DNA from: CAVOOW01 sp963697675
GTDB lineage: Bacteria > Actinomycetota > Actinomycetes > JACCUZ01
Direction of reading: 5' to 3'
Assembly (NCBI GenBank): GCA_963697675.1
Contig: CAVOOW010000001.1
Span: forward strand, 248,001 to 312,000
Length of the DNA stretch: 64,000 nucleotides
Shown here one piece after another: positions 17,410-26,505 of this stretch. Position numbers and translations under genes: made by a program. The first letter of the stretch is position 1; each line of letters opens with the position of its first letter. Under the pieces are notes generated by a model. The model did no database searches. It had not been told where the DNA came from and saw only the letters and a program-made list of their open reading frames with translations.

Positions 17410-20400
17410 GTGGCTGACGAATCCCGCGTGACGAGATACCGCCTCATGCCTCCGCAGGTCGACCTGCCGGCCATGGAGCGCGAGATCCTCGCGCTCTGGG
17501 AGGCCGAGGACACCTTCGCGCGCAGCGTGGCGGACACCGCCGACGGTGAGCCGTGGACGTTCTACGAGGGCCCGCCCACGGCCAACGGCATGCCGGGCGT
17601 GCACCACGTCGAGGCACGGGTCTTCAAGGACGTGTTCCCGCGGTTCAAGACGATGCAGGGCCGTCACGTGGTCCGCAAGGCCGGCTGGGACTGCCACGGC
17701 CTGCCGGTCGAGATCGCCATCGAGCGGGAGCTCGGGTTCAACGGGAAGCGCGACATCGAGGCCTACGGCGTCGCGGAGTTCAACGCCAAGTGCCGCGAGT
17801 CGGTCGAGCGCCATGTCGGCGAGTTCGAGGCGATGACCGAGCGGATGGGCTACTGGGTCGACATGTCCCAGGCCTACCGGACGATGGACACGTCCTATGT
17901 CGAGAGCGTCTGGTGGTCGCTCAAGCAGATCTTCGAGGCGGGTCTGCTCGTCCAGGACCACCGCGTCGCCCCCTACTGCCCGCGGTGCGGCACCGGGCTG
18001 TCCGACCACGAGCTCGCGCAGGGCTACGAGACCGTCGTCGATCCTTCGGTGTACGTGCGGTTGCCGCTCACCGGCGGCCCGTACGCCGGCGGCTCTGACA
18101 ACCCTGCCGCGTTGCTGGTCTGGACGACAACGCCGTGGACGCTGGTGTCCAACACCGCGGTGGCCGTCAAGCCCGACGAGACCTATGTGACCGCGCGCAA
18201 CGTCGAGACGGGCGAGGTGCTCGTCGTCGCCGAGGCCCTGGTCGCTGAGGCGCTCGGCGAGGGCTGGTCGGTCGTCGACCGGTTCAGCGGGGCGAGCATG
18301 GAGCACTGGACGTACCAGCGGCCCTTCGAGCTGGTCGACTGGCCGGCGGACGCGAGCGGCCACTTCGTGGTGCTGGCCGACTACGTCACGACCGAGGACG
18401 GCACCGGTCTGGTGCACCAGGCGCCCGCCTTCGGCCCCGACGACCTCGCGGTGGGCCGGGCCTACGGCCTGCCCGTGGTCAACCCGGTGCGCCCCGACGG
18501 GCACTTCGGGGCGGACGTGCGCCTGGTCGGCGGGGTGTTCTTCAAGACCGCCGACAAGGCGCTGGTCCAGGACTTGGACGCGCGCGGCCTGCTGTTCCGC
18601 CACCTGGCCTACGAGCACTCCTACCCGCACTGCTGGCGCTGTCACACGGCGCTGCTCTACTACGCGCAGCCGTCGTGGTACATCCGGACGACGCAGGTCA
18701 AGGACGCGCTGCTCGCCGAGAACGAGAAGACCAACTGGTTCCCGGACAACATCAAGTGGGGCCGCTACGGCGACTGGCTGCACAACAACATCGACTGGGC
18801 GCTCTCGCGGTCGCGCTATTGGGGCACCCCCCTGCCCATCTGGGTCAACGACGAGGACCCGTCCCAGCAGCTGGCGGTCGGGTCTCTGGCTGAGCTCGGC
18901 GAGCTGGCCGGGCAGGAACTCTCGTCGCTGGACCCACATCGGCCCTTCGTCGACGACGTGACGTTCACCCGCCCGGGCGTGCCTGGCACGTTCCGCCGGG
19001 TGCCCGAGGTCATCGACGTCTGGTACGACTCGGGCTCGATGCCGTTCGCTCAGTGGGGATATCCGCACGCCGAGGGCAGCCACGCACAGTTCGAGCAGGC
19101 CTACCCGGCCCAGTTCATCTGCGAGGCGCTCGACCAGACCCGTGGCTGGTTCTACACGCTGATGGCCGTCAACACGATCGTGCACGGGCGGTCCTCGTAC
19201 GAGAACGTGCTCTGCCTCGGGCTGATCCTCGCCGAGGACGGCAGACGGATGAGCAAGAACCTCGGGAACATCCTCGAGCCGATCCCGCTGATGGACGACC
19301 ACGGTGCCGATGCACTGCGCTGGTTCATGGCCGCCAGCGGCTCGCCCTGGCTGCCCCGCCGGGTGGGCCACGCCGCCTTGCAGGAGATCGTGCGCAAGAC
19401 GCTGCTGACCTACTGGAACACGGCGTCCTTCCTCACGCTCTATGCCGACGCGAACAACTGGGCGCCGTACGAGGCGCCCGTGCCCGACGTGCGCGATCGC
19501 CCCGCGCTCGACCGGTGGGCGATCTCCGAGGTGCACCGGCTGGTCGTCGACGTGACCGCCGCCCTCGAGACGTTCGACACGCAGCGAGCCGGGCGGCTGC
19601 TCGCGGCCTACGTCGACGACCTGTCCAACTGGTACGTGCGGCGGTCCCGGCGACGGTTCTGGAACGGCGACCCGGCAGCTCTCGCGACCCTGCACGAGTG
19701 CCTGCACGTCCTGACGCTGCTGCTCGCTCCGATCGTCCCGTTCATCACCGAGCGGGTGTGGCAGGACGTCGTACGCACCGTCAACTCCGACCAACCCGAC
19801 TCGGTGCACCTCGCCGCCTGGCCGAAGGTGGACGGCGCGCTGGTCGACGACACGCTCGCCGAGCAGGTCGCCCTGGTGCGTCGAACGGTGGAGCTCGGGC
19901 GTGCAGCGCGCGCCGAGTCGAAGGTACGGGGCCGCCAGCCGCTCGGGCGCGCGCTGGTCGGCGCTCCCGGCTGGGCCGCACTGCCCGCGGAGCTGAAACG
20001 CGAGGTCGCCGACGAGCTCAACGTCGTGAGCTTCGAGGAGCTGGCCGGCGAGCTCGTCGACCGCAGCGCCAAGGGCAACTTCCGCTCGCTGGGCAAGCGG
20101 TTCGGCAAGGACACCCCGAAGGTCGCCGCGGCAGTCGCCGCCGCCGACGCCGCTGCGCTGGCCGAGGCGTTACGTGACACCGGGCAGGCAACGGTCCAGG
20201 TCGACGGCGACGATGTGACGCTGGCGCCTGAGGACGTGCTGCTCACCGAGACGCCGCGGGAGGGTTGGGCGGTGGTCACCGCCGCCGGCGAGACGGTGGC
20301 GCTCGACCTGACGATGACCGACGAGCTGCGGCGGGCCGGCCTGGCCCGCGAGGTCGTGCGGCTGGTGCAGGAGGCCCGCAAGTCCGCCGGTTTCGAGGTC

Positions 20401-20589
20401 ACCGACCGGGTCGCCTGGGTGTGGTCGGCACGCGACGACACGGCGGCCGCCATCGAGGCGCACCTCGCCACGATCTGCGACGAGGTTCTGGCGGTCAGCG
20501 CCTCGCGTGGCACCCCGAGCGCCGACGGCGGGTGGCTCACCGAGGACCGGGACCTCGGTCTGACGTTCTCCGTCACCCGTTCGGACTAG
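17410..20589 (+). CDS. ileS: Isoleucyl-tRNA synthetase
   Basis: Charges tRNA-Ile; class I synthetase of 1059 residues. The HIGH-equivalent is in GPPTANGMPGVHH near residue 55, the KMSKS-equivalent is RMSKNLGN near residue 613, and WDCHGLPVE and WYDSGSMPFAQWG are typical of the family. The editing domain lies between about residues 200 and 400. GTG 17410 is chosen because AAGGAG (17393-17398) precedes it at 11 nt and is the site masked by the T-box hairpin. In-frame codons extend upstream through the leader but are not coding. The motif pattern is that usual for actinobacterial IleRS. Confidence 0.98.
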   Translation: MADESRVTRYRLMPPQVDLPAMEREILALWEAEDTFARSVADTADGEPWTFYEGPPTANGMPGVHHVEARVFKDVFPRFKTMQGRHVVRKAGWDCHGLPVEIAIERELGFNGKRDIEAYGVAEFNAKCRESVERHVGEFEAMTERMGYWVDMSQAYRTMDTSYVESVWWSLKQIFEAGLLVQDHRVAPYCPRCGTGLSDHELAQGYETVVDPSVYVRLPLTGGPYAGGSDNPAALLVWTTTPWTLVSNTAVAVKPDETYVTARNVETGEVLVVAEALVAEALGEGWSVVDRFSGASMEHWTYQRPFELVDWPADASGHFVVLADYVTTEDGTGLVHQAPAFGPDDLAVGRAYGLPVVNPVRPDGHFGADVRLVGGVFFKTADKALVQDLDARGLLFRHLAYEHSYPHCWRCHTALLYYAQPSWYIRTTQVKDALLAENEKTNWFPDNIKWGRYGDWLHNNIDWALSRSRYWGTPLPIWVNDEDPSQQLAVGSLAELGELAGQELSSLDPHRPFVDDVTFTRPGVPGTFRRVPEVIDVWYDSGSMPFAQWGYPHAEGSHAQFEQAYPAQFICEALDQTRGWFYTLMAVNTIVHGRSSYENVLCLGLILAEDGRRMSKNLGNILEPIPLMDDHGADALRWFMAASGSPWLPRRVGHAALQEIVRKTLLTYWNTASFLTLYADANNWAPYEAPVPDVRDRPALDRWAISEVHRLVVDVTAALETFDTQRAGRLLAAYVDDLSNWYVRRSRRRFWNGDPAALATLHECLHVLTLLLAPIVPFITERVWQDVVRTVNSDQPDSVHLAAWPKVDGALVDDTLAEQVALVRRTVELGRAARAESKVRGRQPLGRALVGAPGWAALPAELKREVADELNVVSFEELAGELVDRSAKGNFRSLGKRFGKDTPKVAAAVAAADAAALAEALRDTGQATVQVDGDDVTLAPEDVLLTETPREGWAVVTAAGETVALDLTMTDELRRAGLAREVVRLVQEARKSAGFEVTDRVAWVWSARDDTAAAIEAHLATICDEVLAVSASRGTPSADGGWLTEDRDLGLTFSVTRSD

Positions 20590-20778
20590 CGACGCGGCAA
20601 AGATTCCGCCAAACCTTGCCCGATTTGTACGGAAATATCGGGGCTTACTGCCCCGTCACCCAAATGGCCTAGTGAAGTCACGGGGGTGCACCGACCGATA
20701 CTGAATCTGACAACCGGGGACCCGGGGCCAGATCAGGCCACTCGGACGATCCGAACCTTGACAGTTCAGGAGGTCGTA

Positions 20779-21255
20779 GTGACGCTCCAGGTCGTGCCAC
20801 TCGGGGGGCCCACAGCAAGCGGGCTCCGACTCAAGGACGGTGCGGTAGCCATCCCCGCGCTGTGCAGCCACGTGCGCCCCGCTCTCGTACTGGCTGAGCG
20901 CGAGACGCGCGAGCTGCTGGCGGCGGCCAACCGCGACGACGTCAGCCACGGCGGCCCCTTCGCGGCCGGCCCGGCCGGCATCCAGGTCTGGGACGGCCCC
21001 TTCAACGGCCCCAACGGCACCCACGGCACCGCGCGGCACCTGGGCTCGGTCGACTGGAGCTACGACACCCCGACCAAGCACTACGTGACGATCTACCGCG
21101 CCATGGTGACCCAGGCGGGCGTGGACGAGGGCCTGTCACCGCTGACGATCCTGAGCCAGGTCCTGACGCTGGGCGGCATCGCCGCTGACGGCGGCCGGGT
21201 CTCACTCCCGGCACCGCCCGCGCGTGACCCGTTCCGTCGACTGGTCAGCGTCTGA
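20779..21255 (+). CDS. Hypothetical protein, 158 residues
   Basis: GTG 20779 is preceded by a perfect AGGAGG at 20768-20773 with 5-nt spacing, which fixes the start against an upstream ATG at 20686 in the same frame. The product is soluble-looking, with blocks SHVRPALVLAERETRELLAA, DGPFNGPNGTHGTARHLGS and HYVTIYRAMVTQAGVDEGLS. I do not recognise the family. It lies 189 nt after ileS, with a short GC hairpin (GGGGC/GCCCC, near 20640) between them, and ends 50 nt before a strong convergent terminator. Codon use matches the neighbours, so it is a native gene rather than an insertion. Confidence 0.8.
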   Translation: MTLQVVPLGGPTASGLRLKDGAVAIPALCSHVRPALVLAERETRELLAAANRDDVSHGGPFAAGPAGIQVWDGPFNGPNGTHGTARHLGSVDWSYDTPTKHYVTIYRAMVTQAGVDEGLSPLTILSQVLTLGGIAADGGRVSLPAPPARDPFRRLVSV

Positions 21256-21304
21256 CAGTCACCCCCGTACCCCTTCTCGACCCCCCTCGGGAAGGCGCAG
21301 AAAC

Positions 21305-21348
21305 GGCGAACGCCGGTGAGCCATCCCCCTGACTCACCGGCGTCCGCC
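21305..21348. terminator. Terminator hairpin between 20779 gene and divIVA
   Basis: A 16-nt stem with one mismatch (GGCGAACGCCGGTGAG against CTCACCGGCGTCCGCC) and a 12-nt loop, followed on the plus strand by GTCTGCTTGTTCTG. It lies between the convergent plus-strand unknown gene and divIVA, and can serve both. Confidence 0.75.
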
Positions 21349-21394
21349 GTCTGCTTGTTCTGCTGCGGCTACGTTCTAGCCGCGGTCGCCGCGG

Positions 21395-22200
21395 CTAGCC
21401 GCGGTCGCCGCCCTCGTCGACCGTGAAGCCACTCTGTCCGCTGTTGCCGCCCACAGGGGCACCCGGGGAGAACGGACTGCGCGGCGCCTGACCGGGCTGG
21501 CCCTGTGACTGGCCTTGTGACTGGCCTTGTGACTGGCCCTGTGCTGGCCCTGTGGCTGGCCGCCTGAGCTCGGCGGCCCACCCGGTGACCCGCCGCTGGG
21601 CGCCTGGGTCGCTCGCACGTCCAGCTCGCGCAGCTGGCTCTCGAGGTAGGACTTCAGGCGACTGCGGTATTCGCGCTCGAACGTGCGGAGCTTCTCGACC
21701 TCACGCTCCAGCGTGACCCGCTCGTTCTCCAGCGAGCCGATCATCTGCCGGTGCTTGTCGTCGGCCTCACGCTTGAGCTGGTCGGCCCGGGTGCGCGCCT
21801 CACCGATGATGCGATCGGCTTGCGTGCGTGCCTCGGACACGTGCTCGTCGGCCGTCCGTTGGGCCAGCGCAAGGATCCCGGTGGCCGTCTCGGACACGTT
21901 GCCACCGCTGGGCGCCGGCGCGGGAACGGGCGCGGGAGGCGGCGGGGGCGGCGTTGCCGGCTGCTGAACCGGAACCGGAGGCGCGGTCTGCACGGTCGTG
22001 CTGGCCTCACCACCGCCCTCGGCGAGCTGGCGTTGGGCAGCGGACAACTTGGAGCGCAGCTCATCGTTCTCGCGGTAGAGCCGAGTCAGCTCGGCCTCGA
22101 CTTCGTCGAGGAACTCATCGACCTCAGTCTCGTCGTAGCCCGGCTTCAGCCGCGTGCTCGTGAACTGCTTGTTGGCCACGTCCTCGGGGGTCAGCGGCAT
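21395..22200 (-). CDS. divIVA: DivIVA/Wag31 polar growth protein, one frameshift in the C-terminal repeat
   Basis: Coiled-coil protein that marks cell poles and directs peptidoglycan growth. The membrane-binding head MPLTPEDVANKQFTSTRLKP and YDETEVDEFLDEVEAEL are canonical. A Pro-rich linker (about residues 85-115) and a second long coiled coil with EARTQADRIIGEARTRADQL follow. The tail is a GQSQGQ-type repeat region ending FTVDEGGDRG before TAG at 21395-21397. A single missing C near 21548 breaks the frame in the repeat; without correction the protein would end at 21376 with an Arg/Ser-rich nonsense tail. It is the last gene of the dcw region, about 170 nt after yggT. Confidence 0.94.
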
Positions 22201-22372
22201 GGCGTCACCTCTGGAGTCTCCTCGGTAGATGGTTCTGTTCGGTCGTGCACGGGCCGTTCTCGGGTCGTGCATGATTGGGCAGGCCGACGGTCCTCACGTG
22301 CGTGTCGGAGCGCCGTGCCCGGTCGCGGCACCCATTCTTGTACACGGCACCGTAGCGCTTGCAGGCGGGCGG

Positions 22373-22669
22373 TCATGACCTGCGCGCCAGGTCCAGGGCA
22401 ATGTAGGCCAAGATCTGCACGAGGATGATGACGACCAGGAACGACAGGTCGAGCGCGATCCCGCCGATCCGTAGCGGCGGGATCACCCGCCGTAGCGCTT
22501 TCAGCGGCGGGTCCGTGATCGTGTAGATGACCTCGGCGAGCACCAGGATCACGCCGGACGGGCGCCACGACCGGGCGAACATCTGGACGTAGTCGAGCAC
22601 CAGCCGGGCGATCAACAGGAAGAAGAAGACCTGCAGGAGGTCGTAGATGAGGTGCCAGAAGACGCTCAC
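22373..22669 (-). CDS. yggT: YggT-family membrane protein
   Basis: 98 residues with two membrane regions: VFWHLIYDLLQVFFFLLIAR at the N-terminus and LSFLVVIILVQILAYIAL near the C-terminus. The central block AEVIYTITDPPLKALRRVIP is the family hallmark. Role unknown; in Gram-positive dcw clusters it regularly lies between sepF and divIVA, and is thought to act in division or envelope maintenance. GTG start at 22669. It lies 36 nt downstream of sepF. Confidence 0.93.
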   Translation of the reverse strand: MSVFWHLIYDLLQVFFFLLIARLVLDYVQMFARSWRPSGVILVLAEVIYTITDPPLKALRRVIPPLRIGGIALDLSFLVVIILVQILAYIALDLARRS

Positions 22670-22705
22670 CCGGCACCCGCCTCCGTACGGATGCCGGCAC
22701 TGCTG

Positions 22706-23227
22706 CTAGCTCTGGTTGAAGAAGCCACTCTCCGCCATTCGCGCCTTGTCCTCGGCTGTCACCGTGACGTTGGCCGGCGAGAGCAAGAACACCTTGTTGG
22801 TCACTCGCTCGATCGTGCCACGGAGACCGAACACGAGGCCAGCCGCGAAGTCGACCAGTCGTTTGGCGTCGGAGTCGTCCATGTCGGAGAGGTTCATGAT
22901 CACCGGCGTGCTTTCACGGAAGCTCTCGCCGATCTGCTTGGCCTCGTTGTAGGTGCGCGGGTGGATCGTGGTGATGCGATCCAGCGGCCGCTGCACGGCC
23001 GGACGCCGGCCGGGCATCGTCGCAACCGACGAACCCTCGCGGGACGCCGAGAGCGCGCGGGACCCTTCGGACCCGCCCGATGCGCGTGCGTCGTGGCGGT
23101 CGTCGTGGTGGCCGACCTCGTCCGCTTCGCCGTCGCGCTCGTACTGGTCGTAGTCGTCGTACTCGAGTCGGTCCTCGTCCTCCACTAGGCCGAGGTAGAC
23201 CATCGCTTTACGCATCGCGCCGGCCAT
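22706..23227 (-). CDS. sepF: SepF cell-division protein
   Basis: Membrane anchor of FtsZ in bacteria that lack FtsA. The 173-residue protein has the amphipathic N-terminal helix (MRKAMVYLGLVED), an acidic and Arg-rich linker, and the C-terminal SepF domain with PRTYNEAKQIGESFRESTPV, LSDMDDSDAKRLVDFAAGL and NKVFLLSPANVTV. ATG at 23227 or at 23215 (MRKAM); the second gives the canonical head. It lies between yggS and yggT, the standard order, and no ftsA is present in the window. Confidence 0.96.
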   Translation of the reverse strand: MAGAMRKAMVYLGLVEDEDRLEYDDYDQYERDGEADEVGHHDDRHDARASGGSEGSRALSASREGSSVATMPGRRPAVQRPLDRITTIHPRTYNEAKQIGESFRESTPVIMNLSDMDDSDAKRLVDFAAGLVFGLRGTIERVTNKVFLLSPANVTVTAEDKARMAESGFFNQS

Positions 23228-23304
23228 GCCTGACTGCCCTCCGGTCGTGGCGGACGATCGCTGTCGCGACCGTTTTCCCTTGGTGTCACTCGTCTCGAAT
23301 GACG

Positions 23305-24057
23305 CTACCCGAGCGGTGGCCGGGAACCGAGCAACGCGCGCCCGACACGCAGGTGTGTCGCGCCGTGCGCAACAGCAGCCTCGAGGTCGTCGCTCATCCC
23401 CGCCGACACGACGGTCATCGAGGGGTACGTCGACGCGAGCTCGCGCCGCAGGTGGGACAGCCGGGCGAAGGCCTCATCTGCGTCGCCGCCGAGCGGTGCG
23501 ACACCCATGACACCGGCCAGCCGGAGGTGCTCCGCCGCTTCGATCACGGCGCAGACCTCCTCGGCGCCGCTCGGTGCGACTCCCCCGCGAAGGCCCGCTG
23601 ATCCGTTGCCGCTGCCTGCATCAGGGTCGAGGTCGATCTGCACCAGGGCATCGATCACCCGGCCGTGATCGGCCGCACTTTTCTCGAGCGCCTTCACCAG
23701 CCGCACACGGTCGATCGAGTGGACCACGTCCGCATAGCCGGAGACCGATGACGCCTTGTTGGTCTGCAGCTGTCCGACGAAGTGCCAGCGAATGCCGCTG
23801 ACACCCGCTGCCCGGCAGGCGGTCGCCTTCGGGGCCGCCTCCTGGTCCCGGTTCTCCCCCACGTCGCGCACTCCGAGCCCGGCGAGCATGGCGACATCGC
23901 TGGCCGGGAACGTCTTCGTGACGGCGATCACCGTCACCTCGCTCACGTCGCGCCCTGCGTTGTGGCACGCCGCTGCTACGCGCCGTTGCAGGTCGGCCCA
24001 GCGGCCGCTCAGCTCGTCGCGGCGGGCCTGCTCGTCGGTCGTGCTGCGCTCGCTCAC
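23305..24057 (-). CDS. yggS: YggS/PROSC pyridoxal-phosphate-binding protein
   Basis: Small PLP carrier with a single alanine-racemase-like barrel, involved in vitamin B6 homeostasis. The PLP lysine is in VTVIAVTKTFPA, and HFVGQLQTNKA, VHSIDRVRLVKAL, LAGVMGVAPLG and the phosphate-binding end SAGMSDDLEAAVAHGATHLR are all family motifs. GTG 24057 overlaps the pgeF stop by 4 nt (GTGA). 250 residues, slightly above the usual ~230 because of a Gly-rich insertion GSGNGSAGLRGGVAPSG near 23575. Confidence 0.96.
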   Translation of the reverse strand: MSERSTTDEQARRDELSGRWADLQRRVAAACHNAGRDVSEVTVIAVTKTFPASDVAMLAGLGVRDVGENRDQEAAPKATACRAAGVSGIRWHFVGQLQTNKASSVSGYADVVHSIDRVRLVKALEKSAADHGRVIDALVQIDLDPDAGSGNGSAGLRGGVAPSGAEEVCAVIEAAEHLRLAGVMGVAPLGGDADEAFARLSHLRRELASTYPSMTVVSAGMSDDLEAAVAHGATHLRVGRALLGSRPPLG

Positions 24058-24782
24058 GCCTGACGCCACACGAGACCGGCAAAGCGTCCGCTGACGCCGT
24101 CCCGCCGGTGGGAGTAGAGGTCCGCGCGTTCGGCGGTGCACCAGGACTCGACCTCGATCGTCCGGACGCCCACCTGCAGCAGCTGTGCGACCACCCCCGA
24201 GCGCAGGTCCAGTCCCGGAGTGCCGTGCCTCGTGGTCGACCTGGCCTCGGGCACTGCGGCACAGATCTCCTCCTGCATCGCCTGCGGCACCTCGTAGCAC
24301 TGTCCGCAGATGGCCGGACCGACCTTGACGACCATGCGCGACGGTCGCGCGCCGAGCTCCTGCATGGCAGCCACCGTGGCGGGCACGACACCTCCCGCCA
24401 CACCCCGGCGCCCGGCGTGCGCGACTGCGATCACGTCGCTGCGGCGCGCAGCGAACAGGACGGGCACGCAGTCAGCGACGAGGACGACGAGGCCGACGCC
24501 TCGGTCGGCGGTGACCAATGCGTCCGCCTCAGGTGCATCGGCGCCAGGCCCGCGACCGACCTGCGCGACCCGGGCGCCGTGCACCTGGCTCATGAATCGC
24601 AGGTCCTCCGGTGCCAGGTCCATCTCCGCAGCCAGGAGCGCCCGGTTGGCCGCGACGCGATCCGGGTCGTCCCCGACATGATCGCCGAGGTTGAGCGAGT
24701 CGTAGGGACCAATACTCCGCCCGCCCGAGCGGTCGGTGACAGCCCAACGCGCCCCGGCGCCGGAACCCGAGGCAAGGAACAT
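24054..24782 (-). CDS. pgeF: PgeF (YfiH/laccase-domain) peptidoglycan-editing factor
   Basis: Multicopper-fold protein formerly called polyphenol oxidase; PgeF removes wrong amino acids from peptidoglycan precursors. Visible are FMSQVHGARV, the metal-site Cys in LVADCVPVLFA, the His in VAVAHAGRRGVAGG, and the C-terminal GPAICGQCYEVP. ATG 24782 gives the normal N-terminus (MFLASGSGAGARWAVTDRSG); in-frame codons upstream run into an inverted repeat and are not coding. 242 residues. It stands between ftsZ and yggS as in most actinobacteria. Confidence 0.95.
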   Translation of the reverse strand: MFLASGSGAGARWAVTDRSGGRSIGPYDSLNLGDHVGDDPDRVAANRALLAAEMDLAPEDLRFMSQVHGARVAQVGRGPGADAPEADALVTADRGVGLVVLVADCVPVLFAARRSDVIAVAHAGRRGVAGGVVPATVAAMQELGARPSRMVVKVGPAICGQCYEVPQAMQEEICAAVPEARSTTRHGTPGLDLRSGVVAQLLQVGVRTIEVESWCTAERADLYSHRRDGVSGRFAGLVWRQA

Positions 24783-24804
24783 GCCCCCATCCTCCCGCGC
24801 GCCG

Positions 24805-24898
24805 CGGAATCGACCACGTTCAGCATGCGGGCGGACGGTTCGCAAGGCGTGCAGGCATTGCGAAGAGTCCGCAGACCTGCTGAACGTGGTCGATTCCG
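24805..24898. repeat. 94-nt palindromic element with perfect 21-bp arms
   Basis: The arms 24805-24825 and 24878-24898 are exact reverse complements over 21 nt (core ATCGACCACGTTCAGCA). The 52-nt interior has a second, imperfect stem (GCGGGCGGAC…TTCGCAA against TTGCGAA…GTCCGC). It fills most of the 192-nt gap between ftsZ and pgeF. Length and symmetry suit a REP-type or mobile palindrome or a large terminator or RNA-processing hairpin. No U-tract is present. Confidence 0.85.
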
Positions 24899-24974
24899 GG
24901 CTGGTTGTGTGCGCCACAGCCGCGGGCAGACAGGGCACCGCGGCTGTGGCACGAGACTGGCGACCCGGCTGTGG

Positions 24975-26216
24975 CTACTTGAGGAAGTCGGGGACGTCGA
25001 GCTCGTCGCTGTCGTCGAACACGATGGTGCGCGAGGGTCGGGGCGCCCGGGTTGCGGCGTCACGATCGCGATCACGGTCGAGGTCGATGTGCCCACCGTG
25101 ACCGTTGGTCGACGCCATGGCCGGCTCGGGTACCCGGGTCTCCTCGTGCTCGGTCCGACGAACCGGTGGAGTGCTCGACCGGTCGTCGCGAGCGGTCGAG
25201 CCGTTCGTCGAGGTGCCGACCGGTGCCGTCGCCGGCCGATGGCCCGGCTTGGACGACGTACTCCGTGGCGTCCCGCCGTCGAACCCGGCGGCGATGACGG
25301 TGACCCGCACCTCGTCGCCGAGGGCGTCGTCGATGACGGCGCCGAAGATGATGTTGGCCTCGTCATGTGCGGCCTCGGCCACCAGCTGCGCCGCTTCGTT
25401 GATCTCGAACAGGCCGAGGTCGGACCCGCCGGAGATCGACAGGAGCACGCCGTGGGCGCCGTCGATGCTCTGCTCGAGCAGGGGGCTGGAGATCGCCATC
25501 TCTGCGGCCTCGACCGCCCGGCTCTCGCCGCGCGACGAGCCGATGCCCATGAGTGCCGAGCCCGCCCCGGACATGACCGACTTGACGTCGGCGAAGTCGA
25601 GGTTGATCAGGCCGGGAGTCGTGATCAGGTCAGTGATGCCGGAGACGCCCTGCAGCAGCACCTGGTCGGCGGACTTGAACGCGTCGAGAACGCTGATGCC
25701 CCGGTCGGAGATCGACAGGAGGCGGTCGTTGGGGATGACGATGAGCGTGTCGACCTCTTGGCGCAGCTCGTCGATGCCGGTCTCGGCGGAGCCTGCGCGG
25801 CGGCGGCCTTCGAAGCCGAACGGGCGCGTGACGACACCGATCGTCAGCGCACCGAGCGAGCGGGCGATCTTGGCCACGACGGGTGCACCACCGGTGCCCG
25901 TGCCGCCGCCCTCGCCGGCAGTGACGAAGACCATGTCGGCGCCCTTGAGCACCTCTTCGATCTCTTCGCGGTGGTCCTCGGCTGCCTGCCGGCCGACCTC
26001 GGGGTCGGCTCCTGCGCCGAGCCCACGCGTGAGCTCGCGGCCCACGTCGAGCTTGACGTCGGCGTCGGACATCAGCAGGGCCTGCGCATCGGTGTTGATC
26101 GCGATGAACTCGACGCCCTTGAGGCCGACCTCGATCATCCGGTTGACGGCGTTGACACCGCCGCCGCCGATGCCGACGACCTTGATGACCGCCAGGTAGT
26201 TCTGCGGTGCTGCCAC
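24975..26216 (-). CDS. ftsZ: Cell division GTPase FtsZ
   Basis: Tubulin-like GTPase that forms the division ring. The GTP-binding signature GGGTGTG is in VTAGEGGGTGTGGAPVVAK; the T7 loop is LINLDFADVKSVM; N-terminal NYLAVIKVVGIGGGGVNAVN is canonical. A 90-residue charged linker leads to the C-terminal peptide DELDVPDFLK, which binds SepF and other partners. 413 residues, ATG 26216. It is preceded by a hairpin after ftsQ and a candidate promoter at 26292-26320, so it can be transcribed separately from the mur genes. Confidence 0.98.
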   Translation of the reverse strand: MAAPQNYLAVIKVVGIGGGGVNAVNRMIEVGLKGVEFIAINTDAQALLMSDADVKLDVGRELTRGLGAGADPEVGRQAAEDHREEIEEVLKGADMVFVTAGEGGGTGTGGAPVVAKIARSLGALTIGVVTRPFGFEGRRRAGSAETGIDELRQEVDTLIVIPNDRLLSISDRGISVLDAFKSADQVLLQGVSGITDLITTPGLINLDFADVKSVMSGAGSALMGIGSSRGESRAVEAAEMAISSPLLEQSIDGAHGVLLSISGGSDLGLFEINEAAQLVAEAAHDEANIIFGAVIDDALGDEVRVTVIAAGFDGGTPRSTSSKPGHRPATAPVGTSTNGSTARDDRSSTPPVRRTEHEETRVPEPAMASTNGHGGHIDLDRDRDRDAATRAPRPSRTIVFDDSDELDVPDFLK

Positions 26217-26291
26217 GTCGGTGCCTCTCGTCTGGATCCGTTTTGGCCGGCTCGTCCGGAGACTCCCCGAACCCTCACCCTCAAGTTGAAC

Positions 26292-26320
26292 GTTATAGTT
26301 ATGTCAACTACGAGGTTGAA
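26292..26320 (-). promoter_or_regulatory. Candidate ftsZ promoter
   Basis: On the minus strand, TTCAAC (26320-26315), a 17-nt spacer and TATAAC (26297-26292) form a vegetative-type promoter in an unusually AT-rich patch 76 nt upstream of the ftsZ ATG. An inverted repeat AGTTGA/TCAACT overlaps the spacer and the -10 region and could be an operator. The -35 box is a weak match. Confidence 0.5.
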
Positions 26321-26423
26321 AGGGACGTTAGGTCCGGCCGGCGTCCGATTCAACGACCGACGCGCCGACACGCCGCAAAGTCCTCACCGACGCGACCGAG
26401 CAACGCCTCGCCCGCGTCCGGTC

Positions 26424-26473
26424 AGCGACCTTCGTGCTCCGACACGCCGGCGTGTCGGAGCCGAAAGGTCGCT
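26424..26473. terminator. Long hairpin between ftsQ and ftsZ
   Basis: The inner stem GCTCCGACACGCC (26436-26448) pairs perfectly with 26449-26461, and an outer stem AGCGACCTT (26424-26432) pairs with 26465-26473 across 3-nt bulges. It is located 33 nt after the ftsQ stop. The inner arms are directly adjacent, so part of the stem opens as a loop. It probably ends or processes the mur-ftsQ transcript before ftsZ. Confidence 0.7.
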
Positions 26474-26505
26474 CCTCGCGCGGGGGGCGGCGGGCGGGGG
26501 GCCGG

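Noticed and set aside
17212..19809. 865-codon minus-strand frame opposite ileS
   Set aside because: Pure antisense shadow of a clear isoleucyl-tRNA synthetase; no start signal or domain.
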